DNA from: Paenibacillus macquariensis
GTDB taxonomy: Bacteria > Bacillota > Bacilli > Paenibacillales > Paenibacillaceae
NCBI RefSeq assembly: GCF_900156375.1
Contig: NZ_FTNK01000002.1
Location: 496,001 to 560,000 of the forward strand
DNA length: 64,000 nucleotides
Direction of reading: 5' to 3'
Shown here: piece after piece, positions 45,017 through 53,422 of the stretch
Position numbering within the stretch: position 1 is the first letter of the stretch
Layout: each line of letters opens with the position of its first letter
Program-made: the position numbers and the translations under genes
Notes under the pieces: model-generated
The model's input: the letters and a program-made list of their open reading frames with translations, nothing else
Told to the model about the DNA's origin: nothing
Databases searched by the model: none

Positions 45017-46033
45017 TTATGTTAAATCTATAACAACTTTAATTGTTTCTTTAGCATCGATTGCTTTATTGAATGCTTCTTGAATATTATCAAGTTTATA
45101 GACTTGTGTAACGATGGTAGAAAGATTAGTTATATTTGTAAGGTGTTCAATGACCTTCGCAATATCCTCGTGAGTATAACCACTAGCACCTTTAATTTGT
45201 ACTTCTTTTGACATGACTTGTGCCAGACTAATAGGGACCTCATTTTTATAAACGGCTATAATCGAAATTCTAGCATGAGGTTTGGTAATCTTCATGACTT
45301 GATCAAATAGAATAGGTGCTCCTGCTGCATCAATAAATACATCCACATCTGGCACGTTTTGTCCGTATACGTTTATTGCACCAAAATGTTTGGTGAGTCC
45401 TTCTTCAAGGCTTTCTTTCGTTGTATTTACCGTAACAGCACCTAGTTCGATTGCTTTCTCTAAACGCCAATCATCAATATCAACTACACATACATTAGTA
45501 ATTCCTTCCGCAATTAAACTTGCAGCAGCTGAAAGACCAATCGGACCAGCACCTAATACAACTACTTTATCCGTTGGCACAGGATTTGCACTAAAAGCAC
45601 CATGACGTCCAACACTCATCGGTTCCATCAATGCCGCTACTTCTACAGGGATATTTGGATTCATTTCATATAAGTTATGATTCAGTGATGCATCTTCAAT
45701 CAGGACAAATTGTGAAAATCCAGAGCATTCTAGCGATTTACGACGCCCAACCTTCTTTGCTGTGATAGGATTTATCCCAACGCGCATCCCAACTACAATA
45801 TCAGAAGATACATCTGTTCCTACCTCAACAATTTCGCCTACCATTTCGTGTCCGAACTCGGAACCTATACTGATACCCATATTACCTGCTCCAACCTTCA
45901 CGATATTAATATCTGTACCACAGATACCACTACGTAAGTTGCGTACTAAGACATCTTTGGTTCCAACAGTAGGAATTGGTCGTTCTTCCACGCGAATATC
46001 ATTCTTACCATAATATATTGCTGCCTTCATCAT
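45017..46033 (-). CDS. Zinc-type alcohol dehydrogenase (threonine dehydrogenase-like)
   Basis: Medium-chain dehydrogenase of 338 aa. The catalytic zinc site is in SGICGTDI (Cys near 40) and EFGHEMVGEI, and the Rossmann motif is VVLGAGPIGLSAA (about 163-175). The structural-zinc loop keeps only one of its usual four cysteines, so that second zinc is probably absent. Substrate is a polyol or threonine-like alcohol; the sequence does not decide. ATG at 46033 has AAGGAG upstream on this strand, the upstream in-frame starts do not. A degraded relative of its 3' end lies at 37757-38013. Confidence 0.88.
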   Translation of the reverse strand: MMKAAIYYGKNDIRVEERPIPTVGTKDVLVRNLRSGICGTDINIVKVGAGNMGISIGSEFGHEMVGEIVEVGTDVSSDIVVGMRVGINPITAKKVGRRKSLECSGFSQFVLIEDASLNHNLYEMNPNIPVEVAALMEPMSVGRHGAFSANPVPTDKVVVLGAGPIGLSAAASLIAEGITNVCVVDIDDWRLEKAIELGAVTVNTTKESLEEGLTKHFGAINVYGQNVPDVDVFIDAAGAPILFDQVMKITKPHARISIIAVYKNEVPISLAQVMSKEVQIKGASGYTHEDIAKVIEHLTNITNLSTIVTQVYKLDNIQEAFNKAIDAKETIKVVIDLT

Positions 46034-46301
46034 GTAAGTACACTCCTTCTCATACATCAATATATGAACGGGTATAATTTTAATTGTTTAAAGAGAAATG
46101 AGCAAACAACAATCGAAAGAACATCTAGTTCAGTTAGCTGACAAACCGGTTTTGTATATATATAACATTGACTCTACTTATATCTATCGTTTATAGTACC
46201 TCAGTACTTCAATGCTAGAAAGCAAAACAGCATAAAAGTAAAAAAGTGAATAGGAATATGAATCTTATTCCCGATAACAATGTATAAGGAGCTCTAACAT
46301 C

Positions 46302-47678
46302 ATGAACAGACAACTTAGTTTCTCAAAAAGCATCATCATCATCGTTTTTATCCTGGCACTTCTATTTGTATCGATCTTTCTATTAAAAGCGGAACCGCAA
46401 ATTCCACTTCTCGCAACTACTGTTGGCACCGCCACCTTATTGCGCTTTTTTGGATTTTCATGGGATAGACTCGAATCTGCCATTATTAAAGGCATTCAAA
46501 CGGCTATTATGCCGATTCTTATCCTCTCACTCATTGGTATTCTGATAGCCGTATGGATGATGAGCGGTACGGTACCAACGATTTTATACTATGGTATGGA
46601 TTATATTAATCCGCAATATTTTGCAGTGAGCGCGTTATACATCACGATCGTCATCTCGATGTTCACTGGCAGCTCATTTACTACAGTAAGTACGGTTGGT
46701 GTCGCTTTGATGGGAATTGCTTTATCAACGGGTATTTCTCCAACCTTAGCTGCGGGAGCAATTATCTGTGGGGCTTGTTTTGGTGATAAAATGTCGCCAT
46801 TATCAGATACAACGAACTTTGCCCCAGCAGTGGCTGGTATATCATTATTCACACATATTCGCAACATGCTATACACAACGCTACCGTCTCTAGTCGTAAC
46901 GACTGTATTTTTCCTATTAGCGCCAAAGACCAATACGATAGACTTATCATCGTTGCAAGAAATCAAGCTTGCATTGCATGAGGGGTTCCAAATTCACTGG
47001 TTAACGTTGGTATCACCGCTCGCGGTTATTGCTTGCTCTATCAAGCGGATTCCGATACTTCCAACGCTAGTCACTGGGATAGGCAGCGGCCTTCTAGTGA
47101 CTGCTTTCGTTCAGCATCAGACAGCAATCGATGTCTGGTTTAGTGTGATGCAAAGCGGATACAAAGGTACGATCGCTAACGAAACGGTTGCTTCGATCGT
47201 TAACCGAGGCGGTTTGCAATCGATGATGTGGTCCGTATCTCTGATCTTAATTGCTCTATCCTTAGGAGGATTGTTACAGCATTGTGGCGTCATCGAAGCC
47301 TTCTTCCAGAAGCTTATTCAACCACTGAAACGTAAGAGCAGCATTGTTATCATGACCGGTGCATCATCTATTGCGGTAAATGGCATGACCGGCGAACAGT
47401 ATCTCTCTATCCTTTTATCTGGACAAATGTTCAAGGATGAATATACCCGCAGAGGTATTCCAGCGAAGACGTTATCCCGTACGCTTGAAGATTGTGGAAC
47501 ACTCGTTAATCCTTTGATTCCATGGGGCGTGAGTGGAGCATTTTTCGCAACTACACTTGGTGTTCCGGTGATAGAATATGCACTTTATACACCTTTCTTA
47601 TGGTTAAGCCCTTTATTCACGTTCGCCTATGTATTGATTCCTCGATTGCAAAGGAACTCACTTGGTAAGGATAAGTAG
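46302..47678 (+). CDS. nhaC: NhaC-family Na+/H+ antiporter
   Basis: Inner-membrane antiporter of 458 aa with about eleven membrane segments. The motif CFGDKMSPLSDTTNFAPA (about 160-177) is diagnostic of the NhaC family, and NGMTGEQYLSILLSGQMF in the C-terminal half is also typical. It exchanges sodium for protons, or a metabolite pair in the malate-lactate antiporter branch. ATG follows AAGGAGC. The sugar acetyltransferase gene starts 26 bases after it, in the same direction. Function of the pair together is not obvious. Confidence 0.9.
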   Translation: MNRQLSFSKSIIIIVFILALLFVSIFLLKAEPQIPLLATTVGTATLLRFFGFSWDRLESAIIKGIQTAIMPILILSLIGILIAVWMMSGTVPTILYYGMDYINPQYFAVSALYITIVISMFTGSSFTTVSTVGVALMGIALSTGISPTLAAGAIICGACFGDKMSPLSDTTNFAPAVAGISLFTHIRNMLYTTLPSLVVTTVFFLLAPKTNTIDLSSLQEIKLALHEGFQIHWLTLVSPLAVIACSIKRIPILPTLVTGIGSGLLVTAFVQHQTAIDVWFSVMQSGYKGTIANETVASIVNRGGLQSMMWSVSLILIALSLGGLLQHCGVIEAFFQKLIQPLKRKSSIVIMTGASSIAVNGMTGEQYLSILLSGQMFKDEYTRRGIPAKTLSRTLEDCGTLVNPLIPWGVSGAFFATTLGVPVIEYALYTPFLWLSPLFTFAYVLIPRLQRNSLGKDK

Positions 47679-47704
47679 AGAAGCGACGGAAAGGAGTTAA
47701 TACC

Positions 47705-48325
47705 ATGAGAACTATAGATTTGGAGGAATATGAAGTTATGACAGAAAAAGAAAAATCTCAACAAGGACTACTTTATAATGCAAATTATGATCAAGAGTTA
47801 ATTGAAGAACGTTCATATGCTAAAGGACTTTGCTACGATTATAATCAGCTCCATCCAGGAAAAGTAAATGAAAGAGAAGCAATAATAAAAACGCTGCTAG
47901 GTAATACAACCGATCGTTTCTTAATAGAGCAGCCTTTCGTGTGTGACTATGGATATAATATTGAAATCGGAGAAAACTTTTATTGCAATCATAATAGTGT
48001 CATGTTAGATGGAGCCAAAATAGTATTTGGAGATAATGTATTTGTAGCGCCAAATTGCGGATTTTATACAGCGGGTCATCCGTTTGACGTGGAGCAACGT
48101 AATGAGGGATTAGAAATTGTAGCCCCAATCACTGTAGGAAATAACGTTTGGATTGGCGGTGGTGTGACCGTTATTGCTGGTGTAACAATCGGCGGCGATA
48201 CGATCATCGGTGCAGGGAGCGTTGTGACAAAGAATATTCCATCTGGCGTAATAGCTGCAGGTAATCCTTGTAGAGTACTACGTGAAATTACGGAAGAAGA
48301 CAAGACGAAGTATAGACGGAATTGA
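47705..48325 (+). CDS. Maltose/galactoside O-acetyltransferase family
   Basis: Hexapeptide-repeat acetyltransferase of 206 aa (LacA/Maa group). The N-terminal helical region TEKEKSQQGLLYNANY is typical, then left-handed beta-helix repeats cover about 75-190, with the catalytic His in YTAGHPFD near 126 and the end motif GNPCRVLREI. It transfers acetyl from acetyl-CoA to a sugar. Two starts are possible: ATG at 47705 with AAGGAG, used here, and ATG at 47738 with GGAGG, which matches the usual family N terminus. Confidence 0.87.
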   Translation: MRTIDLEEYEVMTEKEKSQQGLLYNANYDQELIEERSYAKGLCYDYNQLHPGKVNEREAIIKTLLGNTTDRFLIEQPFVCDYGYNIEIGENFYCNHNSVMLDGAKIVFGDNVFVAPNCGFYTAGHPFDVEQRNEGLEIVAPITVGNNVWIGGGVTVIAGVTIGGDTIIGAGSVVTKNIPSGVIAAGNPCRVLREITEEDKTKYRRN

Positions 48326-48465
48326 CAAGAAAACAACCCTTATGCATATATATTTCACTGTTTCGTCATGTCTAAATATGTGATAACTTGGTTTTAAAAG
48401 ATATACTAAAGAATGAGAATGGGAGATTTATGAAGTTGTTGAAAGTGAGAAGGGGTTGATACAAG

Positions 48466-49008
48466 TTGAGAAGAAAAATCTTAGTGGCAACTGGATTGGG
48501 TGCTGTTGTGTTAGGGATAGGCGCGTTTATGTTTATGGGAAGTGTCGAAAAAAATGCGCCTACAGAAATTGATGCACAAAGTATTAAAAAAATGGTGCAT
48601 GGATACAGTACAGACATATTAACAGCTAAGTCCGCTTCAATCACATCGAAGCAACTCATCGTAACCGAAAATGACGAACAATCGTCAACCTATGACTTAC
48701 CCGACAATGAGTTTTTTCTTTCCATTGCACCGTATGTTGATCAAACACACCCTTGTGCAACCCATAGCTTGACTGGGTGCCAAGGAGAAATGGTGGAAAA
48801 AGAGTTTAACGTAAACATCAAAGACGAGGATGGTAGCGTAATTGTGGATGAAAAAATGAAATCCCAATCTAACGGATTTATCGATCTGTGGCTACCACGT
48901 GACACAAAGTATAGCATAACAGTTGAACATGACGGAAAGACGGCGGAGTCCGAAATATCAACGTTCGAGACCGACGATACTTGTCTCACAACAATGCAGC
49001 TTGGTTGA
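48466..49008 (+). CDS. cueP: CueP-like copper-binding exported protein
   Basis: Protein of 180 aa with an N-terminal membrane segment or signal (about residues 5-25) and an extracytoplasmic body. The sequences FFLSIAPYVDQTHPCATHS followed by LTGCQGE, and the ending DDTCLTTMQL, carry the conserved cysteines and histidines of CueP, a copper-binding protein of the Salmonella periplasm. Three Cys and nearby His residues would bind Cu. In this Gram-positive setting it is probably membrane-tethered. The start is TTG with GAAGGGG upstream. No copper pump or chaperone gene is adjacent. Confidence 0.82.
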   Translation: MRRKILVATGLGAVVLGIGAFMFMGSVEKNAPTEIDAQSIKKMVHGYSTDILTAKSASITSKQLIVTENDEQSSTYDLPDNEFFLSIAPYVDQTHPCATHSLTGCQGEMVEKEFNVNIKDEDGSVIVDEKMKSQSNGFIDLWLPRDTKYSITVEHDGKTAESEISTFETDDTCLTTMQLG

Positions 49009-49012
49009 TATT

Positions 49013-49038
49013 AAAGACGCTTAGGCGTCTTTTTTTTG
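49013..49038 (+). terminator. Rho-independent terminator
   Basis: AAGACGC-TTAG-GCGTCTT hairpin followed by a T run. Confidence 0.92.
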
Positions 49039-49234
49039 TGGTTATAGTACTCTAATCATTAGCCTAGTGTACAACTAGTTTCACGATAAATAGGCATTAA
49101 GAAATAGAAATAAGAGAAATGTATAAAAAAAATCAATCGTTTTTCAGGACAACTACGTCTTATCTTTGTATACATAATTTAGATGACTTCTTCCCAATAC
49201 CAACACGAAGAAATAGAAAGGGGAGTGGTGGATA

Positions 49235-49738
49235 GTGGGAACTTTGGAAGAGGTCAGATTAGCAGACTTTGCGCTAATGGATGAAGAAATCTTTTTTGAA
49301 CGCCTGTACGTCGAGCACCGCAAAATGTACGCGATCGCTTTCAGTTATCTGAGGACGGAAACGGACGCCCTGGAAGTAGTGCAAGAAGCGTCATGTCGGG
49401 CATGGATGAAGCGCAAAAAACTCAAGGACGAGCAATCCTTTACGTCCTGGGTAATCCGAATTACGATCAACTGTTGCATGGATGAACTCCGGCGTAAAAA
49501 GCGTGTGTTTCCAGCAGAAACGTTGGAAGAGAATGCGGTTCTGGAAATGACTAGCAACGATCGGATCGACTTGGAACGGGCAATGGTGCGGATGAAGCCC
49601 AAATATCGGCATGCTGTGATGCTAAAATACTATCAGGATATGACAACTGTTGAAATTGCAAAAGTGCTAGAAAAACCAGAGGGGACGATTAAAACCTGGC
49701 TACGAGAAGGACTCAAGCAGCTTCGGAAATATCTGTAG
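49235..49738 (+). CDS. ECF-type sigma factor
   Basis: RNA polymerase sigma factor of 167 aa. Region 2 is at about 18-85 (YVEHRKMYAIAFSYLRTETD, EVVQEASCRAW) and region 4 at about 110-165 (MKPKYRHAVMLKYYQDMTTV, EIAKVLEKPEGTIKTWLREG). The start is GTG with AAGGGGAG upstream. It is followed 15 bases later by a membrane protein that fits the role of its anti-sigma factor. Target promoters and stimulus unknown; such pairs usually answer to envelope stress. Confidence 0.92.
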   Translation: MGTLEEVRLADFALMDEEIFFERLYVEHRKMYAIAFSYLRTETDALEVVQEASCRAWMKRKKLKDEQSFTSWVIRITINCCMDELRRKKRVFPAETLEENAVLEMTSNDRIDLERAMVRMKPKYRHAVMLKYYQDMTTVEIAKVLEKPEGTIKTWLREGLKQLRKYL

Positions 49739-49753
49739 AGATACGGGAGGCGA

Positions 49754-51253
49754 ATGAAAATGATAGAAAGAGAAGAACGTATTCTTCATCAGGATGCTGA
49801 TGAAGTTAACAAGCGTGTTGAAACTTTACAAGAAATGAAAATTTATAATGCTATGCGAGGTGGAATTATGCGTGGGAAAAAACGCGAGAAGAAACATATC
49901 TATTCCTTAGGAATAGGTGCGGTTGTAACCGTAGCGGCTGCAGTACTAATTACGTTCTCATTCTTTAAAGAAGTCCCGGTGACTGCACTTGCTCAGGATG
50001 CGGTGAGGAGTTCCATCACTAAGAATTGGAGCGATTCTGAAATATTTAGATCTTCATCTGTACAAGATAAGTCATTTGTGAGCGCACTTGAACGAAACCT
50101 CATTAAGCCTGTTTATCAAAGCGTGGAAATAGGGGGGCTTAAGGTTGAAGTAATGGGTGCTGTAACAGATGGTCGGAAAGTATTTGTCTTACATAGTGTA
50201 CAAAATAATACGGATCAAACAGTGGTCCCGGCAGATTTCTCTCTTGATTACGGAGATTTCAAGGCTCCTTCTATAGGAGGATCGTTAGACATAACGAGTG
50301 AAGATAATCAGATCCGACCAGGTCAAATCAAATACTTTGTATATTCAAATAATAGTCTTTCACCTTCAGTTTCATATCCGAAAGATGTGAAATTCAACAT
50401 GGCTCTTACCGAGACTTCAGATAAGGCTCTCGCTTCTAGTGGTTCTAGAAACAGCAAGTACCGGACTGATCTGGATGTTCCCTTCGAGCTTGACCCTGAC
50501 ATGTTCAAAGACAAGACTCATACGTTGAAGGTAGAACGTATTCTGACCATTGACGGACAAAAAATTAACGTGCATCAAGTGCTTTATACACCGCTGAGCA
50601 CCTATGTGGATTTGGAGTATGATAAGGACAACGAGAAACAAATTTTCGAATTAATAAATCCTGTTCTGATCGCTACGAAAGGGGGGAAGTCCGAAAAATT
50701 ATATTACCCCAACCTAATTACATCGTTCAATTCAGAAGTATACACAGATACTTCCAAGGCCACGCTAGTATACAAGAACTTTGATTATAGCCAGCCAGAC
50801 TCCATTACGTTGAAAACATTAGGAATTTCAGCTGTCGATAAGGATCAGATGAAAATTGTTGTCGATCTTAACCAGAAACAGATTATTAGTGCGCCGGGAA
50901 GTGATCTTGAACTTGTCGAGCCTGAGCCTGAGAATTATGCAGAAGAGGGGGAAATTCTATTAAGGCAGAAGATTGAGAATGAGACTGCCCAAATGTCGAT
51001 CACGTATCCTTGGTTTTCCAATACTTTCACCGATGCGCAAGGTCAAGTGCATAACAATGTAAGAGTGAATAAAACCACCTCGGGGGGGAACTTCGGCGGA
51101 CAATCGTCGAAGGATAATACCGTGGTAAACGAGCTTCGTTATAGGTTTGGGGAGAATGCCAAGGATTATCCTCAGCCGCTGACAATAACGATTGCGAGGT
51201 ATGCGAATCCGATTATGGACACACAGTCTTTAGAGTTGTACTCGAAGGATTAG
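49754..51253 (+). CDS. DUF4179-type membrane protein, probable anti-sigma factor
   Basis: Protein of 499 aa with a cytoplasmic N-terminal part (about 1-50), one membrane segment (about 54-76) and a large extracytoplasmic domain. The segment after the membrane (KEVPVTALAQDAVRSS) and the immunoglobulin-like body match DUF4179 proteins, which are commonly encoded right after ECF sigma genes. The N terminus would bind the sigma factor and the outer domain would sense the signal. ATG follows CGGGAGG. Assignment as anti-sigma is by context. Confidence 0.82.
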   Translation: MKMIEREERILHQDADEVNKRVETLQEMKIYNAMRGGIMRGKKREKKHIYSLGIGAVVTVAAAVLITFSFFKEVPVTALAQDAVRSSITKNWSDSEIFRSSSVQDKSFVSALERNLIKPVYQSVEIGGLKVEVMGAVTDGRKVFVLHSVQNNTDQTVVPADFSLDYGDFKAPSIGGSLDITSEDNQIRPGQIKYFVYSNNSLSPSVSYPKDVKFNMALTETSDKALASSGSRNSKYRTDLDVPFELDPDMFKDKTHTLKVERILTIDGQKINVHQVLYTPLSTYVDLEYDKDNEKQIFELINPVLIATKGGKSEKLYYPNLITSFNSEVYTDTSKATLVYKNFDYSQPDSITLKTLGISAVDKDQMKIVVDLNQKQIISAPGSDLELVEPEPENYAEEGEILLRQKIENETAQMSITYPWFSNTFTDAQGQVHNNVRVNKTTSGGNFGGQSSKDNTVVNELRYRFGENAKDYPQPLTITIARYANPIMDTQSLELYSKD

Positions 51254-51311
51254 GAGGTTACTACGGTTAGGAATGACCAATTCTCGTGAAATCATGGTTC
51301 CAGTGATCTTC

Positions 51312-51346
51312 AAGGACTCGAAATAATTAATTCGAGTTCTTTTTTA
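51312..51346 (+). terminator. Rho-independent terminator
   Basis: AAGGACTCGAA pairs with TTCGAGTTCTT around a short loop, followed by a T run. Confidence 0.85.
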
Positions 51347-51556
51347 ATATATTTTTATGACCAAGCTCAAAATCAACAACGGTATCCATCGAGCATTGGT
51401 TATTTTTTTGAAATGAGGATGAATGCATTTATTCACCAATCAAAACAGTGAATTTCATGATTAACAATACATATACGATGTTAAACAATAATAATTTATT
51501 GATAAACGATAAATGATATGATATGATATGACCAACATAAAATTGTGAGGTGTTCT

Positions 51557-52033
51557 ATGAAAAGAGGAAAAACAACTTTTTTGAAACTGTCTGTTGTCAT
51601 CATTGGTTGTATATTTCTTAGTCTATGTATATTCTGGTTGCCATGGCTTGCTAGAAATACTGTAGAAATGAATCCTGAGTATGGCTATTTGAAATATCCT
51701 GTGCTTATAGGTGTTTATACTACAGTGATACCGTTATTTATTGCTCTGTACCACGCTTTAAAACTATTAAATCATATTGAAAATAAAAATGCTTTTTCTG
51801 AATTAGCTGTAGAATCATTGAAGTATTTAAAATATTGTGCCATTGCAATAATCATATTATATGTAATTGGACTCACATTATTAGGATTCCAGAACGTCTT
51901 ACATCCTTCAATTGCAATTATAGGAGGAATAATTATTTTTGCCGCATTAGCAATAGCACTTTTTGCAGCTGTTCTCCAGGAACTGTTAATAAATGCACTT
52001 GAAATAAAATCAGAAAATGATTTAACAGTCTGA
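51557..52033 (+). CDS. DUF2975 membrane protein
   Basis: Membrane protein of 158 aa with four membrane segments (about 10-32, 48-72, 90-112, 120-145) and the motif GVYTTVIPLFIALYHALKLL typical of DUF2975, the YoaS type of Bacillus. The usual partner is a tiny Cro/CI-type regulator, found 9 bases downstream. ATG at 51557 has GTGAGGTG just upstream. The 51347-51556 gap contains a near-palindrome (GTTAAACAATA / TATTGATAAAC, about 51481-51507) that could be the operator of that regulator. Function unknown. Confidence 0.78.
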   Translation: MKRGKTTFLKLSVVIIGCIFLSLCIFWLPWLARNTVEMNPEYGYLKYPVLIGVYTTVIPLFIALYHALKLLNHIENKNAFSELAVESLKYLKYCAIAIIILYVIGLTLLGFQNVLHPSIAIIGGIIIFAALAIALFAAVLQELLINALEIKSENDLTV

Positions 52034-52042
52034 GGTGATCAT

Positions 52043-52255
52043 ATGGCGATAATAATCAATATCGATGTTATGTTGGCGAAAAGAAAAATGAGCGTCACTG
52101 AACTTTCTGAAAAAGTCGGAATAACTATGGCGAACCTATCCATACTTAAAAATGGAAAGGCGAAGGCTGTTCGCTTTTCGACTTTAGAAAAAATATGCGA
52201 AGTTCTTGAGTGTCAACCAGGTGATATACTGGAGTATTCAAAAGATGCGCTATAA
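52043..52255 (+). CDS. Small Cro/CI (XRE) regulator, YozG-like
   Basis: Protein of 70 aa made of one helix-turn-helix domain (MLAKRKMSVTELSEKVGITM and ANLSILKNGKAKAVRFSTLE). The C terminus CEVLECQPGDILEY is typical of the YozG group. It probably regulates its own operon with the DUF2975 gene. ATG at 52043 has AGGTGATC upstream. The next small gene begins 51 bases downstream. Confidence 0.87.
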   Translation: MAIIINIDVMLAKRKMSVTELSEKVGITMANLSILKNGKAKAVRFSTLEKICEVLECQPGDILEYSKDAL

Positions 52256-52306
52256 ACGAATAACAAGAAATAACGGGATTTAATCATTTATTTGGAGGTT
52301 GTAATG

Positions 52307-52522
52307 ATGAAAAAAAATATTCTAGCTTTAATGTCAATTATTATAGGAATCGGTTGTTTTGTCACATATAGTATCATCGGATCCGAAGTCGCACCTGATG
52401 GAACACTAAAGGAACCATTCTTTCTCATTCCCATAGGTTACTTATTCTTAGCTATTGGTATAATTCTTGGACTCGCAGTCAGCATAGCATCATTCTTTCG
52501 TAAACCCCAAAAAACTGATTAA
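52307..52522 (+). CDS. DUF3955-type small membrane protein
   Basis: Small membrane protein of 71 aa with two membrane segments (about 5-25 and 43-63). The loop GSEVAPDGTLKEPFFLIPIG is typical of DUF3955. ATG at 52307 is preferred for its spacing to TGGAGG at 52293-52298; ATG at 52304 is equally in frame. Such proteins often accompany YoaS/YozG-type genes. Function unknown. It ends the cassette before a palindromic terminator. Confidence 0.72.
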   Translation: MKKNILALMSIIIGIGCFVTYSIIGSEVAPDGTLKEPFFLIPIGYLFLAIGIILGLAVSIASFFRKPQKTD

Positions 52523-52576
52523 TGGATGTTGATTATTGTATAAAGTATAGCGAGATGAAGATGATAATCTCCCATT

Positions 52577-52622
52577 TATAATTAAAAGAAGCAGCTCAAT
52601 TGAGCTGCTTCTTTTAATTATA
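52577..52622. terminator. Perfect palindromic bidirectional terminator
   Basis: A 46-base perfect palindrome centred at about 52599.5, with arms built on AAAAGAAGCAGCTCAA. The T-rich 3' arm (CTTCTTTTAATTATA) can support termination on either strand. It isolates the biotin operon from upstream genes. Confidence 0.88.
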
Positions 52623-52716
52623 AGAGAGTTCTAACTCATATGTTCCCGGAATAATATCTGCCGATCTTATTGGTTTATTCTCTCTAATCCGTTGTTATTG
52701 TATCATCATAACTATA

Positions 52717-52748
52717 TTGTTAACCATAAATTATTTAATGGTTTACAA
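52717..52748 (+). promoter_or_regulatory. BirA biotin operator
   Basis: TTGTTAACC (52717-52725), 14 bases, then GGTTTACAA (52740-52748) gives the Firmicute BirA operator almost exactly; the right half differs from a perfect mirror by one base. A -10-like TATATT at 52713-52718 abuts it, although the -35 is unclear. The biotin-loaded BirA repressor would block transcription of the operon starting with bioY. This makes biotin the regulator of all genes down to about 61460, if they form one transcript. Confidence 0.9.
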
Positions 52749-52837
52749 TGGTGAGCTATCAAGTTATCATTTACCTAATACATAGATGTCGACTCTAGTA
52801 GAAATTTAATTGTTCATCATAATAATGGAGGTCGCAA

Positions 52838-53392
52838 ATGAAAACAAAAGAGATGGTATTTGCAGCATTATTCGCTGCATTCATAGGGGTATTAGGCATG
52901 ATTCCACCCATTACACTGGGTTTTATCCCAGTTCCAATTACCGCACAAACTCTTGGCGTCATGCTAGCAGGATCCTTTTTAGGAAAGAAGACGGGTGCGC
53001 TTAGTTTGATTTTATTTATCGTATTAGTCGCTTTAGGTTTACCTTTATTGTCGGGTGGACGTGGAGGTCTCTCTGTATTCGTAGGACCATCTGTTGGTTA
53101 CATTCTAAGCTGGCCAGTCGCCGCTTTCTGTATCGGTTATATGACCGAAAAGGTGTGGTCCTCGTTAAGAACATGGAAAGTTATCGTCATTAATCTTGTA
53201 TTTGGTGTTGTGCTTATAAGTTTAATCGGTGCGCCAGTCATGGCTATCATTACACATACATCGGTGTGGGCAGGTCTTGTGGGTGCTACCGCATTTCTAC
53301 CAGGAGATTGTCTTAAAGCCATTATCGTAGCCATCATTGCACTACAGTTAAAAGCCGTCAGTCCGATAGAAGAAAAAGTGAATAACACATAG
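52838..53392 (+). CDS. bioY: Biotin transporter substrate-binding subunit
   Basis: Membrane protein of 184 aa, the usual BioY size, with six membrane segments. Characteristic motifs are GFIPVPITAQTLGVMLAGSF (about 28-47), GGRGGLSVFVGPSVGYILSW (about 73-92) and the C-terminal PGDCLKAIIVA. It is the S component of an ECF vitamin transporter that binds biotin outside the cell; the energising ATPases and EcfT are encoded downstream in the same gene train. ATG follows GGAGGTCG. The BirA operator lies 90 bases upstream. Confidence 0.95.
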   Translation: MKTKEMVFAALFAAFIGVLGMIPPITLGFIPVPITAQTLGVMLAGSFLGKKTGALSLILFIVLVALGLPLLSGGRGGLSVFVGPSVGYILSWPVAAFCIGYMTEKVWSSLRTWKVIVINLVFGVVLISLIGAPVMAIITHTSVWAGLVGATAFLPGDCLKAIIVAIIALQLKAVSPIEEKVNNT

Positions 53393-53422
53393 TACTGAAA
53401 TTTAGAATAGGTGTGATGAGCA

